Assembly: GCF_007827955.1 (NCBI RefSeq)
Contig: NZ_VITR01000005.1
Coordinates: 1 to 64,000, forward strand
Source: Nitrospirillum pindoramense
Lineage (GTDB): Bacteria > Pseudomonadota > Alphaproteobacteria > Azospirillales > Azospirillaceae
DNA: 64,000 bases
Direction of reading: 5' to 3'
Part shown: positions 50,693-59,905 of the stretch, one piece after another
Layout of the letters: each line of letters starts with the position of its first letter
Numbering within the stretch: position 1 is the first letter of the stretch
Made by a program: the position numbers and the translations under genes
The notes under the pieces: generated by a model
Seen by the model: only the letters and a program-made list of their open reading frames with translations
Database searches by the model: none
What the model was told of the DNA's origin: nothing

Positions 50693-53107
50693 TCACTCGT
50701 ACCGCAGCGCCCCCACGGGCGGAGCGCTGGCCACGCGGATGACGTGGACGGCCACGGTGGCCAGCGCCACGGCCAAGGCCAGGGCACCGGCCGCCATGAA
50801 GGTCAGCGGCGCCTGGTCCACCCGCACCGTGAACTGCATCAGCCACTGGTGCAGGCCCCACCATGTCACCGGCCAAGCCACCAGATTGGCCAGCAGGACA
50901 GGCCGGGTGAACTGCCAGGCCAGCAAACGCAGGATGTCGCCCACGCGGGCGCCGACGACGCGGCGCATGCCGATTTCCTTGGTGCGCCGCGCAGCGGTCA
51001 AAGCGGTCAGGCCGAACAGGCCCAGGTTGGCCAACACGATGGCCAGGCCGCCGAAGGCCGCGAACACCCAGGCCTGGCGCTCTTCCGATTGGTAGAGGCT
51101 CTCGATCCGCTCATCCACAAAGGCGCGGCGCAGATACTCGGCATCGGGATAGAGCCGATCGACCACGGCGTTCAGCGCCTTGACCGTGGCGCGTTGATCG
51201 CCAGCGGCCAGGCGCACCGTCAGGTGCCGGCCGCTGGGCTTGATCAGGAACATCAGCGGACGGTCGGATTCCCGGGCGGAGCTGAAGCGCATGTCCGCCA
51301 CCACGCCCGCGACCTCGGTGGGGGTCTCACCGTTCACCAGCAGGCGTTCGCCCACGGCATCCTCGGGCTTTTTGTAGCCCATGCGCCGCGCCGCCGTCTC
51401 CGTCAGGATGGCATAGCGCGGCGCCTTCTGGTCGCCTTCGGCCGGCTTCCAGCCCTGGGGCAGGCCTTTGCCCGCCACCAGCTGGGCGCCATAGGTGGCG
51501 AAAAAATCCTCATCCGCGGCGAAGGAGTGGATGCCTTCCGCCCGGCGCAAGGTGCTGCGGGTGTCCGCCGGCAAATCAAAGACGGATATGCTGCCTGAGG
51601 GATCGGCCGGCACCAGGGTGGACAGGCTGGCGGCCACGACCCCGCGCAGGTGCGCCACCTCCGCCTTCAAGGTGGCGGCCCTGGCGGTGTCGGTCGGCAG
51701 GTTGCTGAACAGATAAAGGTTCGCGGGCTGATAGCCCAGGCCGACCGCCTGCACATGCGCCACCTGACGCTGCACGGTCAGGGTCGCCACCATCAACGCG
51801 ATGGACACGGCGAACTGCGCCACCACCAGCACCGCCCGCACCCGCCCAGCACCGGGCGCCTGCGCCCTGCCCTTCAATATCTCTCCCGGACGGTACCCTG
51901 ACAGCACCAGCGCGGGATAAAAGCCCCCCAGGACACCCACGACCAGCGGCGTGGCCAGCAGCAGGGGCAGCAGGTTTCCGTGGGTAAGGAGCGCCAGTGA
52001 CAATTCCCGCCCCACCAGGTTCTGAAACGCCGGCAAGGCCAATTCCATAAGGGCCACCGCCGCCAGGGTGGCGAGGGTGGCCAACAGCACCGCCTCCCCC
52101 GTGAACAGCAGGACCAGTTGCCGGCGCCGGGCGCCCACCAGCTTGCGGATACCAACCTCCCGCGCCCGGCTGATGGCCTGGGCCGTGGCCATGTTGGTGT
52201 AGTTGGCGATGGCGACGCCCAGGATCAGGAGCGCGACGCCGGCCAGAATCCGCAATGTGTCCACATCGCCACCGGGTCCGTTACTGCCAATCGCCTTGGT
52301 CCCCATATAAATGTCCCTCACCGCATCCAGCCTCAGGCTGAGGACAATTTCGTTGCCGCCGCCTTCGTTGGTTTTGGGCGCGGTGTGGCGCTTCACATAG
52401 GCGGGCAGGCCAGCGGCGACCGTGGCGGCGGATACCCCCGGGGCTAGGCGAACATAGGTGAGAACGCCCTCTACATCGTTCCAAGGCCGCGCCTTGGCCT
52501 TTGACCAGGATTGGTCGCCCCGCGCCGCGTCAGCGGCGATGGCCGCGAACACCAGGTGGCTACGCGGGATGGGCGCCAGCACGCCGGTGACGGTCAGCAC
52601 CGGCCCATGGCGTACCTGTATGGTGCGCCCGATAGGATCAGCGTCGCCAAACAGGGTGCGGGCCAAGGACCTCGTCACCACCACCGCGTCCGGCCGCGCC
52701 AGCGCCGTCGCGGCATCCCCCCGCTCCAGCGGATAATCCAGCACTTGCAGGAAATTCGGATCGGCCCACAACAGGTGCTGTTCAAAAAAACGGCTGCCCT
52801 CCCCCAGCATCACCCGGTCGGGTTCCTCCCGGGTGACGGCCTCGACCTCCGGCAGTTCCTGCCTGACCGTCAACGCCAAATCCGTGGGGCCCGAATCCAT
52901 GACGATCGACTGTCCGCCGATGTCGAAGGCGCCGCCCAGGCGATAAAGCCGATCGGCATGGGTGAACCCCCGGTCCACGCCCACTTCCTCCGCGACATAA
53001 AGGCTGACCAGCAGAAAGGCGGCGATGCCCAAGGCCAAGCCCACCCCGTTCAGCAGGGTGGTCAGGGCCTGGCGGCGCAGGACGTGGAACAAGGCGAACA
53101 TGGGCAT
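50693..53107 (-). CDS. MacB/FtsX-type ABC transporter permease, third of three in tandem
   Basis: 804 residues. It is a duplicated permease: an N-terminal helix (ALTTLLNGVGLALGIAAFLLVSLY), a MacB-type periplasmic domain, an FtsX helix bundle (about 280-420), then a second periplasmic domain and a second FtsX bundle (about 680-795) starting RRTKEIGMRRVVGARVGDIL and ending PPVGALRYE. The ATG has AAGGGGGG upstream, just after the stop of the preceding paralogue. FtsX/MacB permeases transmit mechanical force to periplasmic partners and need a cognate ATPase, none of which is next door. Confidence 0.92.
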   Translation of the reverse strand: MPMFALFHVLRRQALTTLLNGVGLALGIAAFLLVSLYVAEEVGVDRGFTHADRLYRLGGAFDIGGQSIVMDSGPTDLALTVRQELPEVEAVTREEPDRVMLGEGSRFFEQHLLWADPNFLQVLDYPLERGDAATALARPDAVVVTRSLARTLFGDADPIGRTIQVRHGPVLTVTGVLAPIPRSHLVFAAIAADAARGDQSWSKAKARPWNDVEGVLTYVRLAPGVSAATVAAGLPAYVKRHTAPKTNEGGGNEIVLSLRLDAVRDIYMGTKAIGSNGPGGDVDTLRILAGVALLILGVAIANYTNMATAQAISRAREVGIRKLVGARRRQLVLLFTGEAVLLATLATLAAVALMELALPAFQNLVGRELSLALLTHGNLLPLLLATPLVVGVLGGFYPALVLSGYRPGEILKGRAQAPGAGRVRAVLVVAQFAVSIALMVATLTVQRQVAHVQAVGLGYQPANLYLFSNLPTDTARAATLKAEVAHLRGVVAASLSTLVPADPSGSISVFDLPADTRSTLRRAEGIHSFAADEDFFATYGAQLVAGKGLPQGWKPAEGDQKAPRYAILTETAARRMGYKKPEDAVGERLLVNGETPTEVAGVVADMRFSSARESDRPLMFLIKPSGRHLTVRLAAGDQRATVKALNAVVDRLYPDAEYLRRAFVDERIESLYQSEERQAWVFAAFGGLAIVLANLGLFGLTALTAARRTKEIGMRRVVGARVGDILRLLAWQFTRPVLLANLVAWPVTWWGLHQWLMQFTVRVDQAPLTFMAAGALALAVALATVAVHVIRVASAPPVGALRYE

Positions 53108-53119
53108 CGATTACCCCCC

Positions 53120-55525
53120 TTATTCGTACCGCAGCGCGCCGGCCGGGGGCGCCAAGGTCAGGCGGAGAACATGGACGGCGACCGTGGCCGCAGCGATAGC
53201 CAGCGCCAGGGCGCCGGCGGCCAGGAAGGTCCCCGGCCCCTGGTCCACCCGCACGGCGAATTGTGCCAGCCAGCGGTGCAGCCCCCACCAGGCCAGAGGC
53301 CACGCCAGCAGGTTGGCAACCAGTACCGGCCGCGCGAACTGCCAGGTCATCAGCCAGGCGATGTCCCAGGCCCGGGCACCCGCCACCCGGCGGATGCCGA
53401 TTTCCTTGGTGCGCCGGGCCGCCGTCAGTGCCGTCAGGCCGAACAGGCCCAGGTTGGCCAACACGATGGCCAGCGCGCTGAACAGGGCAAAGACCTTGGC
53501 CTGCCGCTCCTCCCCCGCGTAGAGCGCCGCGATCTGGTCCTGGGCGAAGCCGCGCCGCCAATGCTCGACCTCCGGATACAGGCGCCGCACCACGGCATCG
53601 ATGGCGGCCACGGCGCCCCCCTGGTCGCCGGGTGTCAGCCGGGCGCTCAGGAACGACGCCTCCCCACCCACGGTGAACAGCAGCGCCTCCGGCCGTTCGC
53701 GGGCGGAGCGGAAGCGCATATCCGCCAGCACCCCCACGATGCGCGTCGGCGGATCGCTGTCCAGGAAGCGGAAGCTGCGGCCCACCGCGTCCTGTGGGTG
53801 CGCGTAACCCATGCGCCGGGTGGCCTCCACGGTGGCCAGGGCGTACTCGGTGGCACCATCGGGACGGGCCGCTTCCGGCTTCCATCCCGTCGGCGTGCCC
53901 GACCCCGCCATCAGGGTGGCGCCATAGGTGGTGATGAAATCCTCATCCACCATGAACCAGGCCAGCGGCACCCGCTGGTCCCCGCCCGCCCCGGCTGCTC
54001 CTTCCGGCGGCCGGATGGAAAGGGTGGCGCGCGATTGGTTGGCCGGGACCAGGCTGGTCAGGCTGACGGACCGGACGCCGGGGATGCGCGCCACCTCCGC
54101 CTTCAGCGTCGCCGCCCGCGCGTCACCCAGGGGCAGGCGGCCCAGGGTGTAGAGTTCACCGGCGCGATATCCCAAATCCGCCGCCCGGGCGTGCTCCACC
54201 TGGCGATGCACCGTCAGGGTGACGATCATCAGGGCGATGGATACGGCGAATTGGGTCACCACCAGCACGGCGCGCATACGGCCGGCGCCGGGTGGCTGGG
54301 CCCTACCCTTCAGCACCTCCCCCGGGCGGTAACCTGAAAGCACGAGGGCGGGATAGAAGCCACCCAGGCCGCCCACGACCACGGGGGTCAGCGCGACCAA
54401 GAGGGGCAGCGGTGCCTGGCGCAATACATCCGGGGGCAAGGGCCGGCCCAGCAGATCCTGAAAGAAGGGTAACGCCAGCTCCACCAAGGCCAACGCCAAG
54501 AGCGTCGCCACCGACGACAGCAGCATCGCCTCGCCCATGAACAGCGCCACCAACTGGCGGCGGCGCGCCCCCACCAGCTTGCGCACGCCCACCTCGCGCG
54601 CCCGGTTGATGGCCTGGGCCGTGGCCAGATTGGTGTAGTTGGCGACGGCCACGCCCAGGATCATCAGCGCCACGCCGGCCAGGATGCGCAGCATGGCCAT
54701 GTCACCGCCCGGCTTGTGGTCGCCCAGCGCCGACACGTGCAGATGAATGTCACCCACCGGGTCCAGGCGCAGGGCCAGCTTGACCAACCGGGGTGACAAG
54801 GTGTTGTGACGGTCGAGGAAGTCCGGCAGGCGCGCCCGCACGGCATCGACCGACACGCCTGGGCGCAGCCGGACGTAGGTGTTGATCGTCGGCTGGCTCC
54901 AATCCTCCACCGTCTGGCGCGCCCAGGATTTCGGCCCCCGCGCGGCGTCCGCGGCGATGGCGGTGAAATCCAGGTGGGTTTCCGCCATAGGCGCCAGCAC
55001 CCCCGTCACCGTGAGCGGGGTGCCATCGCGGGTCTGCACGACGCGCCCCATGGCATCGGCATCCCCGAACAGGCGCCGGGCGAGCTCCGGACTGACGACC
55101 AGGCCGTCGGGGCGGGACAGAGCCGTGGCGGCGTCACCCCGCGCCAGGGGATAGTCCAGCACCTGAAGCAGGTTGGCGTCGGCCCACAGCAGCGGCACCT
55201 CGAAGGGTCTGTCCCCTACCTTCAACACCACTTGGTCCTGGTGAATGCGGGTCGCGGCCTCCACCTCTGGGAACTCGGCCATCAAGGGAGCCGCCATCTG
55301 CGGGGCGGAGCCCGCCGCCAGCATGGCGCCTTGCCCAGGCACGGTCAGCGTGGTGGCGATCCTGTATAGCCGGTCGGCGGCGGTGAACCCCCGATCGACC
55401 CGCAGTTCGGCGACCACATACGCCAGCATGAGGAGGACAGCGGCGATGCCCACGGCCAGGCCGGCGATGTTGAGCAGGGTGATCAGCGCATGGCGGCGCA
55501 GGAAGGCTGGCAGAAGGTGATGCAC
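53120..55525 (-). CDS. MacB/FtsX-type ABC transporter permease, second of three in tandem
   Basis: 801 residues if translation begins at the GTG at 55525, chosen because AAGGAGG (55531-55537) lies 5 bases upstream and overlaps the stop of the previous paralogue; in-frame ATG at 55543 overlaps that stop and would add 6 residues. Organisation is the same as in the other two copies: LLNIAGLAVGIAAVLL helix, two periplasmic MacB-type domains, two FtsX bundles, RRTKEIGIRRVAGARAWDIAW and the shared end PPAGALRYE. It arose by gene duplication with its neighbours. Confidence 0.92.
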   Translation of the reverse strand: MHHLLPAFLRRHALITLLNIAGLAVGIAAVLLMLAYVVAELRVDRGFTAADRLYRIATTLTVPGQGAMLAAGSAPQMAAPLMAEFPEVEAATRIHQDQVVLKVGDRPFEVPLLWADANLLQVLDYPLARGDAATALSRPDGLVVSPELARRLFGDADAMGRVVQTRDGTPLTVTGVLAPMAETHLDFTAIAADAARGPKSWARQTVEDWSQPTINTYVRLRPGVSVDAVRARLPDFLDRHNTLSPRLVKLALRLDPVGDIHLHVSALGDHKPGGDMAMLRILAGVALMILGVAVANYTNLATAQAINRAREVGVRKLVGARRRQLVALFMGEAMLLSSVATLLALALVELALPFFQDLLGRPLPPDVLRQAPLPLLVALTPVVVGGLGGFYPALVLSGYRPGEVLKGRAQPPGAGRMRAVLVVTQFAVSIALMIVTLTVHRQVEHARAADLGYRAGELYTLGRLPLGDARAATLKAEVARIPGVRSVSLTSLVPANQSRATLSIRPPEGAAGAGGDQRVPLAWFMVDEDFITTYGATLMAGSGTPTGWKPEAARPDGATEYALATVEATRRMGYAHPQDAVGRSFRFLDSDPPTRIVGVLADMRFRSARERPEALLFTVGGEASFLSARLTPGDQGGAVAAIDAVVRRLYPEVEHWRRGFAQDQIAALYAGEERQAKVFALFSALAIVLANLGLFGLTALTAARRTKEIGIRRVAGARAWDIAWLMTWQFARPVLVANLLAWPLAWWGLHRWLAQFAVRVDQGPGTFLAAGALALAIAAATVAVHVLRLTLAPPAGALRYE

Positions 55526-55535
55526 GTGGGCCTCC

Positions 55536-57935
55536 TTACTCATACCGCAGCGCACCGGCGGGCGGCGTTTGGGTCACGCGGACGACGTGCAGGGTGATGG
55601 TGGCCAGCGCCACGGCCAGCGCGATGGCACCGGCGGCCAGAAAGGTTCCCGGTCCCTGGTCCACCCGCACGGCGAACTGGGCCAGCCAGCGGTGCAAGCC
55701 CCACCACGCCAGGGGCCAGGCGATGGCATTGGCGATCAGCACTGGCCGCGCGAACTGCCAGGCCAGCAGCCAGGCGATGTCCAGCACCCGGGCGCCCACC
55801 ACCCGGCGCAAGCCGATTTCCTTGGTGCGGCGGGCCGCCGCCAGCGCCGTCAGGCCAAACAGGCCCAGGTTGGCCAGCACGATGGCCAGCGCGCTGAACA
55901 AGGCGAAGACCTTGGCCTGCCGCTCCTCCGTCCGGTACTGGGACTCCAGCTTTTCATCGGCGAAGCCGCGCGGCGCGCGGCGCACTTCGGGATACAGGGT
56001 GTCCACCAGGGCGTTGACGGCCGCCAGGGCGGGCCGGGGATCGCCAGCCGCCAGGCGCACGGTCAGCGTGCCGCCGGTGGCGCCGATGCCGAACATCAGC
56101 GCCTCATCCGCGTCGCGGGCGGTGCGGAAACGGACATCGCCCAGGATGCCCGCGACCTCCACCGTCCTGTTTTCCTCATCGGTGTAGCGGTCGCCCACCG
56201 CGTCGGCGGGATGGCCGTAGCCCAGGCGGCGGGCCCCCGCCTCCGTCAGCCAGACATAGCGCCGCCCCCCCTCCGCTGGGGGGCGCCAACCGGGTGGCAG
56301 GGCGGCACCGGCCTTCAGCTCCAACCCATAGGTGGCGATGAAATCCGGGTCGGCCGAAAATTCGGCGATATAGGTCTGGCCCGGCGTGGCCCCATGGGCG
56401 TCGGCGGGCACGGTCATCAGGGACATGCTCTGGTCGATGGACCCGGGGGCCAAGCCGCTGAAAGTGGCGCCCAGGATGCCGGGCAGCTTGGCCAGCTCCG
56501 CCTTCATCGTGGCCGCGCGGTGGACGTCACCCGGCAGCTCGCTGACCATGTAGAGGTTCTCAGGCAGGAAGCCCAGCTTGGCGGTACGGGCATGGTCCAC
56601 CTGGCGCAGCACCGTCGCCGTGGCGATGATGAGGGCGATGGAGATGGCGAACTGCGCCACCACCAGCACGCCGCGCAGCCGGCCGGCCGCGGGTGCCACG
56701 CTTCCCTTCAGCACCTCCGCCGGGCGATAGCCCGACAGGACCAGGGCAGGATAAAGCCCGCCCAACCCGCCAACCGCCAGGGGCGTGCCCAGCACCACGG
56801 CCAACAGGCCGCCATGGAGCAAGGGGGCGATGCCGAAGGACCGGTCCACCAGCGCCTGAAAGGCGGGTAGCGACACCTCCACCATCGCCAGGGCGGCCAG
56901 CGTCGCGGCCATGGCCAGCCCCACGGACTCCCCCGTGAACAACGCCACCAGTTGCCAGCGCCGGGCACCCGCCAGCTTGCGGATGCCGACCTCACGGGCG
57001 CGATTGATGGCCTGCGCCGTCGCCAGGTTGGTGTAGTTGGCGATGGCGACGCCCAGGATCAGCAGGGCGGCCACCGACAGGATGCCCAGGGTGCCCACGT
57101 CGCCACCCATCTTGCGCTGGTTGAAGGTCTTGACGTGCAGGTGAATGGCCGGCACCGGGTCCAGGCGCAAGGTCAGGAAGCCGGCCCGCACATCCTCCGG
57201 CAACTGCGTCAGGACGGCGCGCCGGCGCACGAAATCCGCCAGCCGCGCCTCCACCGCCGATGCCGAAGCGCCGGGGCGCAAGCGCGCATACACGGCGGTT
57301 TCACCCACATGGGACCATTGTTCCCCCACCATGTGGGCCCAGTTCTTCTCCCCCCGGCCGCTGTCCGCGGCGATGCCGGTGAATTTCAGGTGGGTTTCAG
57401 CCAGGGGCTTCAGCACGCCGGTGATCGTCAGGATCTGACCGCCCGCCACCGACACGGCGCGCCCCATGGGATCGGCGTCACCGAACAGGGTGCGGGCCAG
57501 TTCCGGCGTCACCACCAGCCCATCGGGACGGGACAGCGCCGTCGTGGCATCCCCCCGCGCCAGGGGATAGTCCAGCACCTGAAGCAGGTTGGCGTCCGCC
57601 CAAAGCAGGGGCACGGTCAGCGTCCGATCCCCCTCCCGCAGGTCGATGTCCTCCTCCGAGGCCCGGGTGACCGCCTCCACCTCCGGAAAGTCCTGGGCCA
57701 GCGGTTCCGCCAACAGCGGGGTGGACGCCCCCAGCACCACCGTGTTGCCTCCCAGGGACAGGGTGCTGGCCACCCGGTAAAGCCGGTCGGCACCGGTGAA
57801 CCCCCGATCGACCATCAACTCCCCCGCCACATACAGGCTGACCACCAGGAAGCCGGCGATCCCCACCGCCAGGCCGAAAAGATTGAGCAGGGTGACCAGC
57901 GCATGACGGCGGAAGAAGGGTGGCAAGACGGTCAT
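55536..57935 (-). CDS. MacB/FtsX-type ABC transporter permease, first of three in tandem
   Basis: 799 residues. It starts MTVLPPFFRRHALVTLLNLFGLAVGIAGF and repeats the layout of the next two genes, with conserved FtsX segments YTNLATAQAINRAREVGIRKLAGA, RRTKEIGLRRVVGARVLDIAW and the terminal PPAGALRYE. GGGGGA precedes the ATG by about 10 bases. It is the promoter-proximal gene of a three-gene operon that begins at a sigma-54 promoter (57975-57990). No ATPase or periplasmic adaptor is seen in the operon. Confidence 0.93.
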   Translation of the reverse strand: MTVLPPFFRRHALVTLLNLFGLAVGIAGFLVVSLYVAGELMVDRGFTGADRLYRVASTLSLGGNTVVLGASTPLLAEPLAQDFPEVEAVTRASEEDIDLREGDRTLTVPLLWADANLLQVLDYPLARGDATTALSRPDGLVVTPELARTLFGDADPMGRAVSVAGGQILTITGVLKPLAETHLKFTGIAADSGRGEKNWAHMVGEQWSHVGETAVYARLRPGASASAVEARLADFVRRRAVLTQLPEDVRAGFLTLRLDPVPAIHLHVKTFNQRKMGGDVGTLGILSVAALLILGVAIANYTNLATAQAINRAREVGIRKLAGARRWQLVALFTGESVGLAMAATLAALAMVEVSLPAFQALVDRSFGIAPLLHGGLLAVVLGTPLAVGGLGGLYPALVLSGYRPAEVLKGSVAPAAGRLRGVLVVAQFAISIALIIATATVLRQVDHARTAKLGFLPENLYMVSELPGDVHRAATMKAELAKLPGILGATFSGLAPGSIDQSMSLMTVPADAHGATPGQTYIAEFSADPDFIATYGLELKAGAALPPGWRPPAEGGRRYVWLTEAGARRLGYGHPADAVGDRYTDEENRTVEVAGILGDVRFRTARDADEALMFGIGATGGTLTVRLAAGDPRPALAAVNALVDTLYPEVRRAPRGFADEKLESQYRTEERQAKVFALFSALAIVLANLGLFGLTALAAARRTKEIGLRRVVGARVLDIAWLLAWQFARPVLIANAIAWPLAWWGLHRWLAQFAVRVDQGPGTFLAAGAIALAVALATITLHVVRVTQTPPAGALRYE

Positions 57936-57974
57936 TCAGCATTTCCCCCGTGGCAGAATGAAGCCTATCGCCAA

Positions 57975-57990
57975 AGCAAAAGGCGTGCCC
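57975..57990 (-). promoter_or_regulatory. Sigma-54 (-24/-12) promoter of the permease operon
   Basis: Read on the minus strand, GGGCACGCCTTTTGCT fits the TGGCAC-N5-TTGC consensus with the exact GG-to-GC spacing. Transcription should start near 57964, about 29 bases before the first permease ATG. A palindromic enhancer-like site lies about 108 bases upstream of this start. Confidence 0.8.
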
Positions 57991-58046
57991 CGAGGGGAAC
58001 GGCCTTCAACTTATTGTTTTTATTACAGAGTGTGCTGGGCCGGCGC

Positions 58047-58104
58047 TGTCCGCCCACGAACAGTGTCCGCAGGCGGACACCTGGAGCGTACCCGTTGCCG
58101 GACA
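58047..58104. promoter_or_regulatory. Palindromic enhancer-type site cluster upstream of the sigma-54 promoter
   Basis: A perfect palindrome GTGTCCGC-AG-GCGGACAC occupies 58063-58080. Two extra half-sites flank it: TGTCCGC at 58047-58053 and CCGGACA at 58098-58104. Placement about 110 bases upstream of a sigma-54 start is typical for bacterial enhancer-binding proteins. The protein that binds is not encoded in the window. Confidence 0.7.
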
Positions 58105-58188
58105 CCTGCTGTGTGCATCACAAGCCCAAAGCCGCTTTGGTCACCGCCGTGACCGCTCAGAGCGTGTCGCCGTTGTCTCCAGCCCGGA

Positions 58189-59391
58189 TTATCTGCTTTT
58201 CACATACGTCGTCTCGAGCAACGCATCGGCCAGATCGCCGAGTTTCTGATAGTCCCAACTGGCGTTGTTGAGTGTTACGACCGTATGCTCATCCGCCAGC
58301 ACCCGGCGCGCGACCATCCGAAAGCCGCCATTGCTGCCATCTTCCCATGCGAGTTCGCGCATCGCGCCACCGACTTGGGCGGACCGGATCCGACCGCCCA
58401 AAGCATAATGCTGGTCGGGCATTTGAATCGTCGTCAGTTCGCTGCGACTTCGCGCGGTGAGAAGGTCTCCGCTCAGCACCGCGTTCATCAGGGTCAGCAG
58501 ATCGGGGGCGCTGGTATAGAAGCCGCCCGTCATGGCCATATAGCCGGGGATGGGATTGGGTTTCGGCTGCGGCGAGGGCGTCAGCGCCGCATAGCCGACC
58601 GCCATGCCGTCCGTCTTTGCGGAATCGCCGGAATAGATGCCACTGTCCTTGAGCCCCAGAGGGCGCACCAGCAGCCGGTCGACAAGTGCTGGGTAGGTCA
58701 TGCCGCCGATACGCTCGACAATGGCCTGGACGAGGATCCAGTTGGACTGCGAATAGTCCCACTGCGTCCCCGGTGTGAACGCCAGGTCGCCGCTCGCGTA
58801 GCGACGCACCGCCTCAGGCATCGGCAGTTCGACGCCGCGGCTCGCGGGATCCGCCTGACGCGCTTTCAGCACGTCGTTGGGCAGACCGCTGGAATGGCAC
58901 ATCAGCCGCCGCAGCGTCAGCCGAGCGCCATTATCGGCGCGATAGTCGGGCAAGTACCGCCCGATCGGCGCATCAAGATCGAGCATGCCCTGATCTACCA
59001 GCTTCAGCACGACGACTGACGCAACCCATTTTGACATCGAGCCGATCTCGAACCGCGTGCGGGTGGTTACAGGGACGCCATTGGCAGCGTCGGCGATACC
59101 GATCGCAGCGATGCCATCGATGGTCCCACCGTGACCGACCAGCGCGACGCCGTTGAACCCGTCGTCCCGCGCCTTATCGATGAGCTCCCGCCAGCTTTGC
59201 GCCGACGCGGACGGCCAGGTGGTGTCTGCGGACGCCGGCATGGATGGGATCCGGCTGTGCGAGGATGGCGTGACACCGGGCAATGGCTCCACCGCACAGT
59301 CCACGGTGGTCAGACAGACGACGAGCGCGGCCACAGACGATATACGGCGGTATGGCAAGACCAACCGCGGCGATGGTGCCCGCAGGCTCAT
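58189..59391 (-). CDS. Serine hydrolase of the beta-lactamase/penicillin-binding fold, probable lipoprotein
   Basis: 400 residues from the ATG giving MSLRAPSPRLVLPYRR; an upstream start adds 39 unconserved residues. The hydrophobic signal VAALVVCLTTVDC looks like a lipobox ending at Cys. The class C/esterase active site has SxxK in EIGSMSKWVASVV, the second motif as YSQ in WDYSQSNW (YSN or YAN is usual), and a Gly-rich third motif near GGRIRSAQ. Members are esterases, D-aminopeptidases or beta-lactamases, and the substrate is unknown. It sits downstream of nothing obvious and is convergent with no gene. Confidence 0.88.
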   Translation of the reverse strand: MSLRAPSPRLVLPYRRISSVAALVVCLTTVDCAVEPLPGVTPSSHSRIPSMPASADTTWPSASAQSWRELIDKARDDGFNGVALVGHGGTIDGIAAIGIADAANGVPVTTRTRFEIGSMSKWVASVVVLKLVDQGMLDLDAPIGRYLPDYRADNGARLTLRRLMCHSSGLPNDVLKARQADPASRGVELPMPEAVRRYASGDLAFTPGTQWDYSQSNWILVQAIVERIGGMTYPALVDRLLVRPLGLKDSGIYSGDSAKTDGMAVGYAALTPSPQPKPNPIPGYMAMTGGFYTSAPDLLTLMNAVLSGDLLTARSRSELTTIQMPDQHYALGGRIRSAQVGGAMRELAWEDGSNGGFRMVARRVLADEHTVVTLNNASWDYQKLGDLADALLETTYVKSR

Positions 59392-59491
59392 TTCCAACCC
59401 CTTTCCACGGATCAGGCTCCGGCCACGCGGCTTGGCCGCCACGTCCTTCATCCACCACGGTCGCAGTACAATGAACAAGGGGTGCCGGGCG

Positions 59492-59728
59492 TCAATCCCC
59501 GTAGGCATCCGGCCCGAAGGAGGGCGGCCCCGGTTTGGCCACCACGGTCGGCGGCATCTGGTCCGTGTCAGGCACCACCCGGACCAGGGTGCAAGGGTGG
59601 CCTTGGGCGTCGGCCGCCAGCAACGGCGGCGGACGGCGCATCAACAGGACGATGAGGGTAAGCATCAGCAACGCCAGCAGCGCGCGGGAAAACACGGCGC
59701 CGACGCCGCCGTGAGGGCGGCCGGTCAT
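59492..59728 (-). CDS. Small single-span membrane protein, function unknown
   Basis: 78 residues: a short basic N-terminus, one hydrophobic helix (VFSRALLALLMLTLIVLLM) followed by RR, then a Pro-rich tail. I do not recognise a family. It lies 100 bases upstream of the serine hydrolase start on the same strand and is divergent from a LysR gene, so it may be that regulator's target. Gene status is moderate because of its small size. Confidence 0.5.
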   Translation of the reverse strand: MTGRPHGGVGAVFSRALLALLMLTLIVLLMRRPPPLLAADAQGHPCTLVRVVPDTDQMPPTVVAKPGPPSFGPDAYGD

Positions 59729-59862
59729 GACGACAGTCCTTGGTCGTGGGTCTGGTTCCAGGGTGCGGCCCTGGCGGAGAAGCGCCCGCTTGGCGGGATC
59801 GCTCCGTCATCCGCGAAGTATCGGTCGCCGAACCCTTGGCAACAATGCGTATTACGCGCAGT

Positions 59863-59887
59863 CTGCCTTCGCTAATGGCGAAGGCAG
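59863..59887. promoter_or_regulatory. LysR-type palindrome before the LysR gene
   Basis: Perfect 10-bp inverted repeat CTGCCTTCGC (59863-59872) and GCGAAGGCAG (59878-59887) around TAATG. It contains a T-N11-A core (T59869, A59881). A second small palindrome GCGTA-T-TACGC lies at 59847-59857. The site is 18 bases before the LysR start and between it and the divergent small gene. Confidence 0.6.
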
Positions 59888-59905
59888 TTCTGGGAGCGAA
59901 CCATA

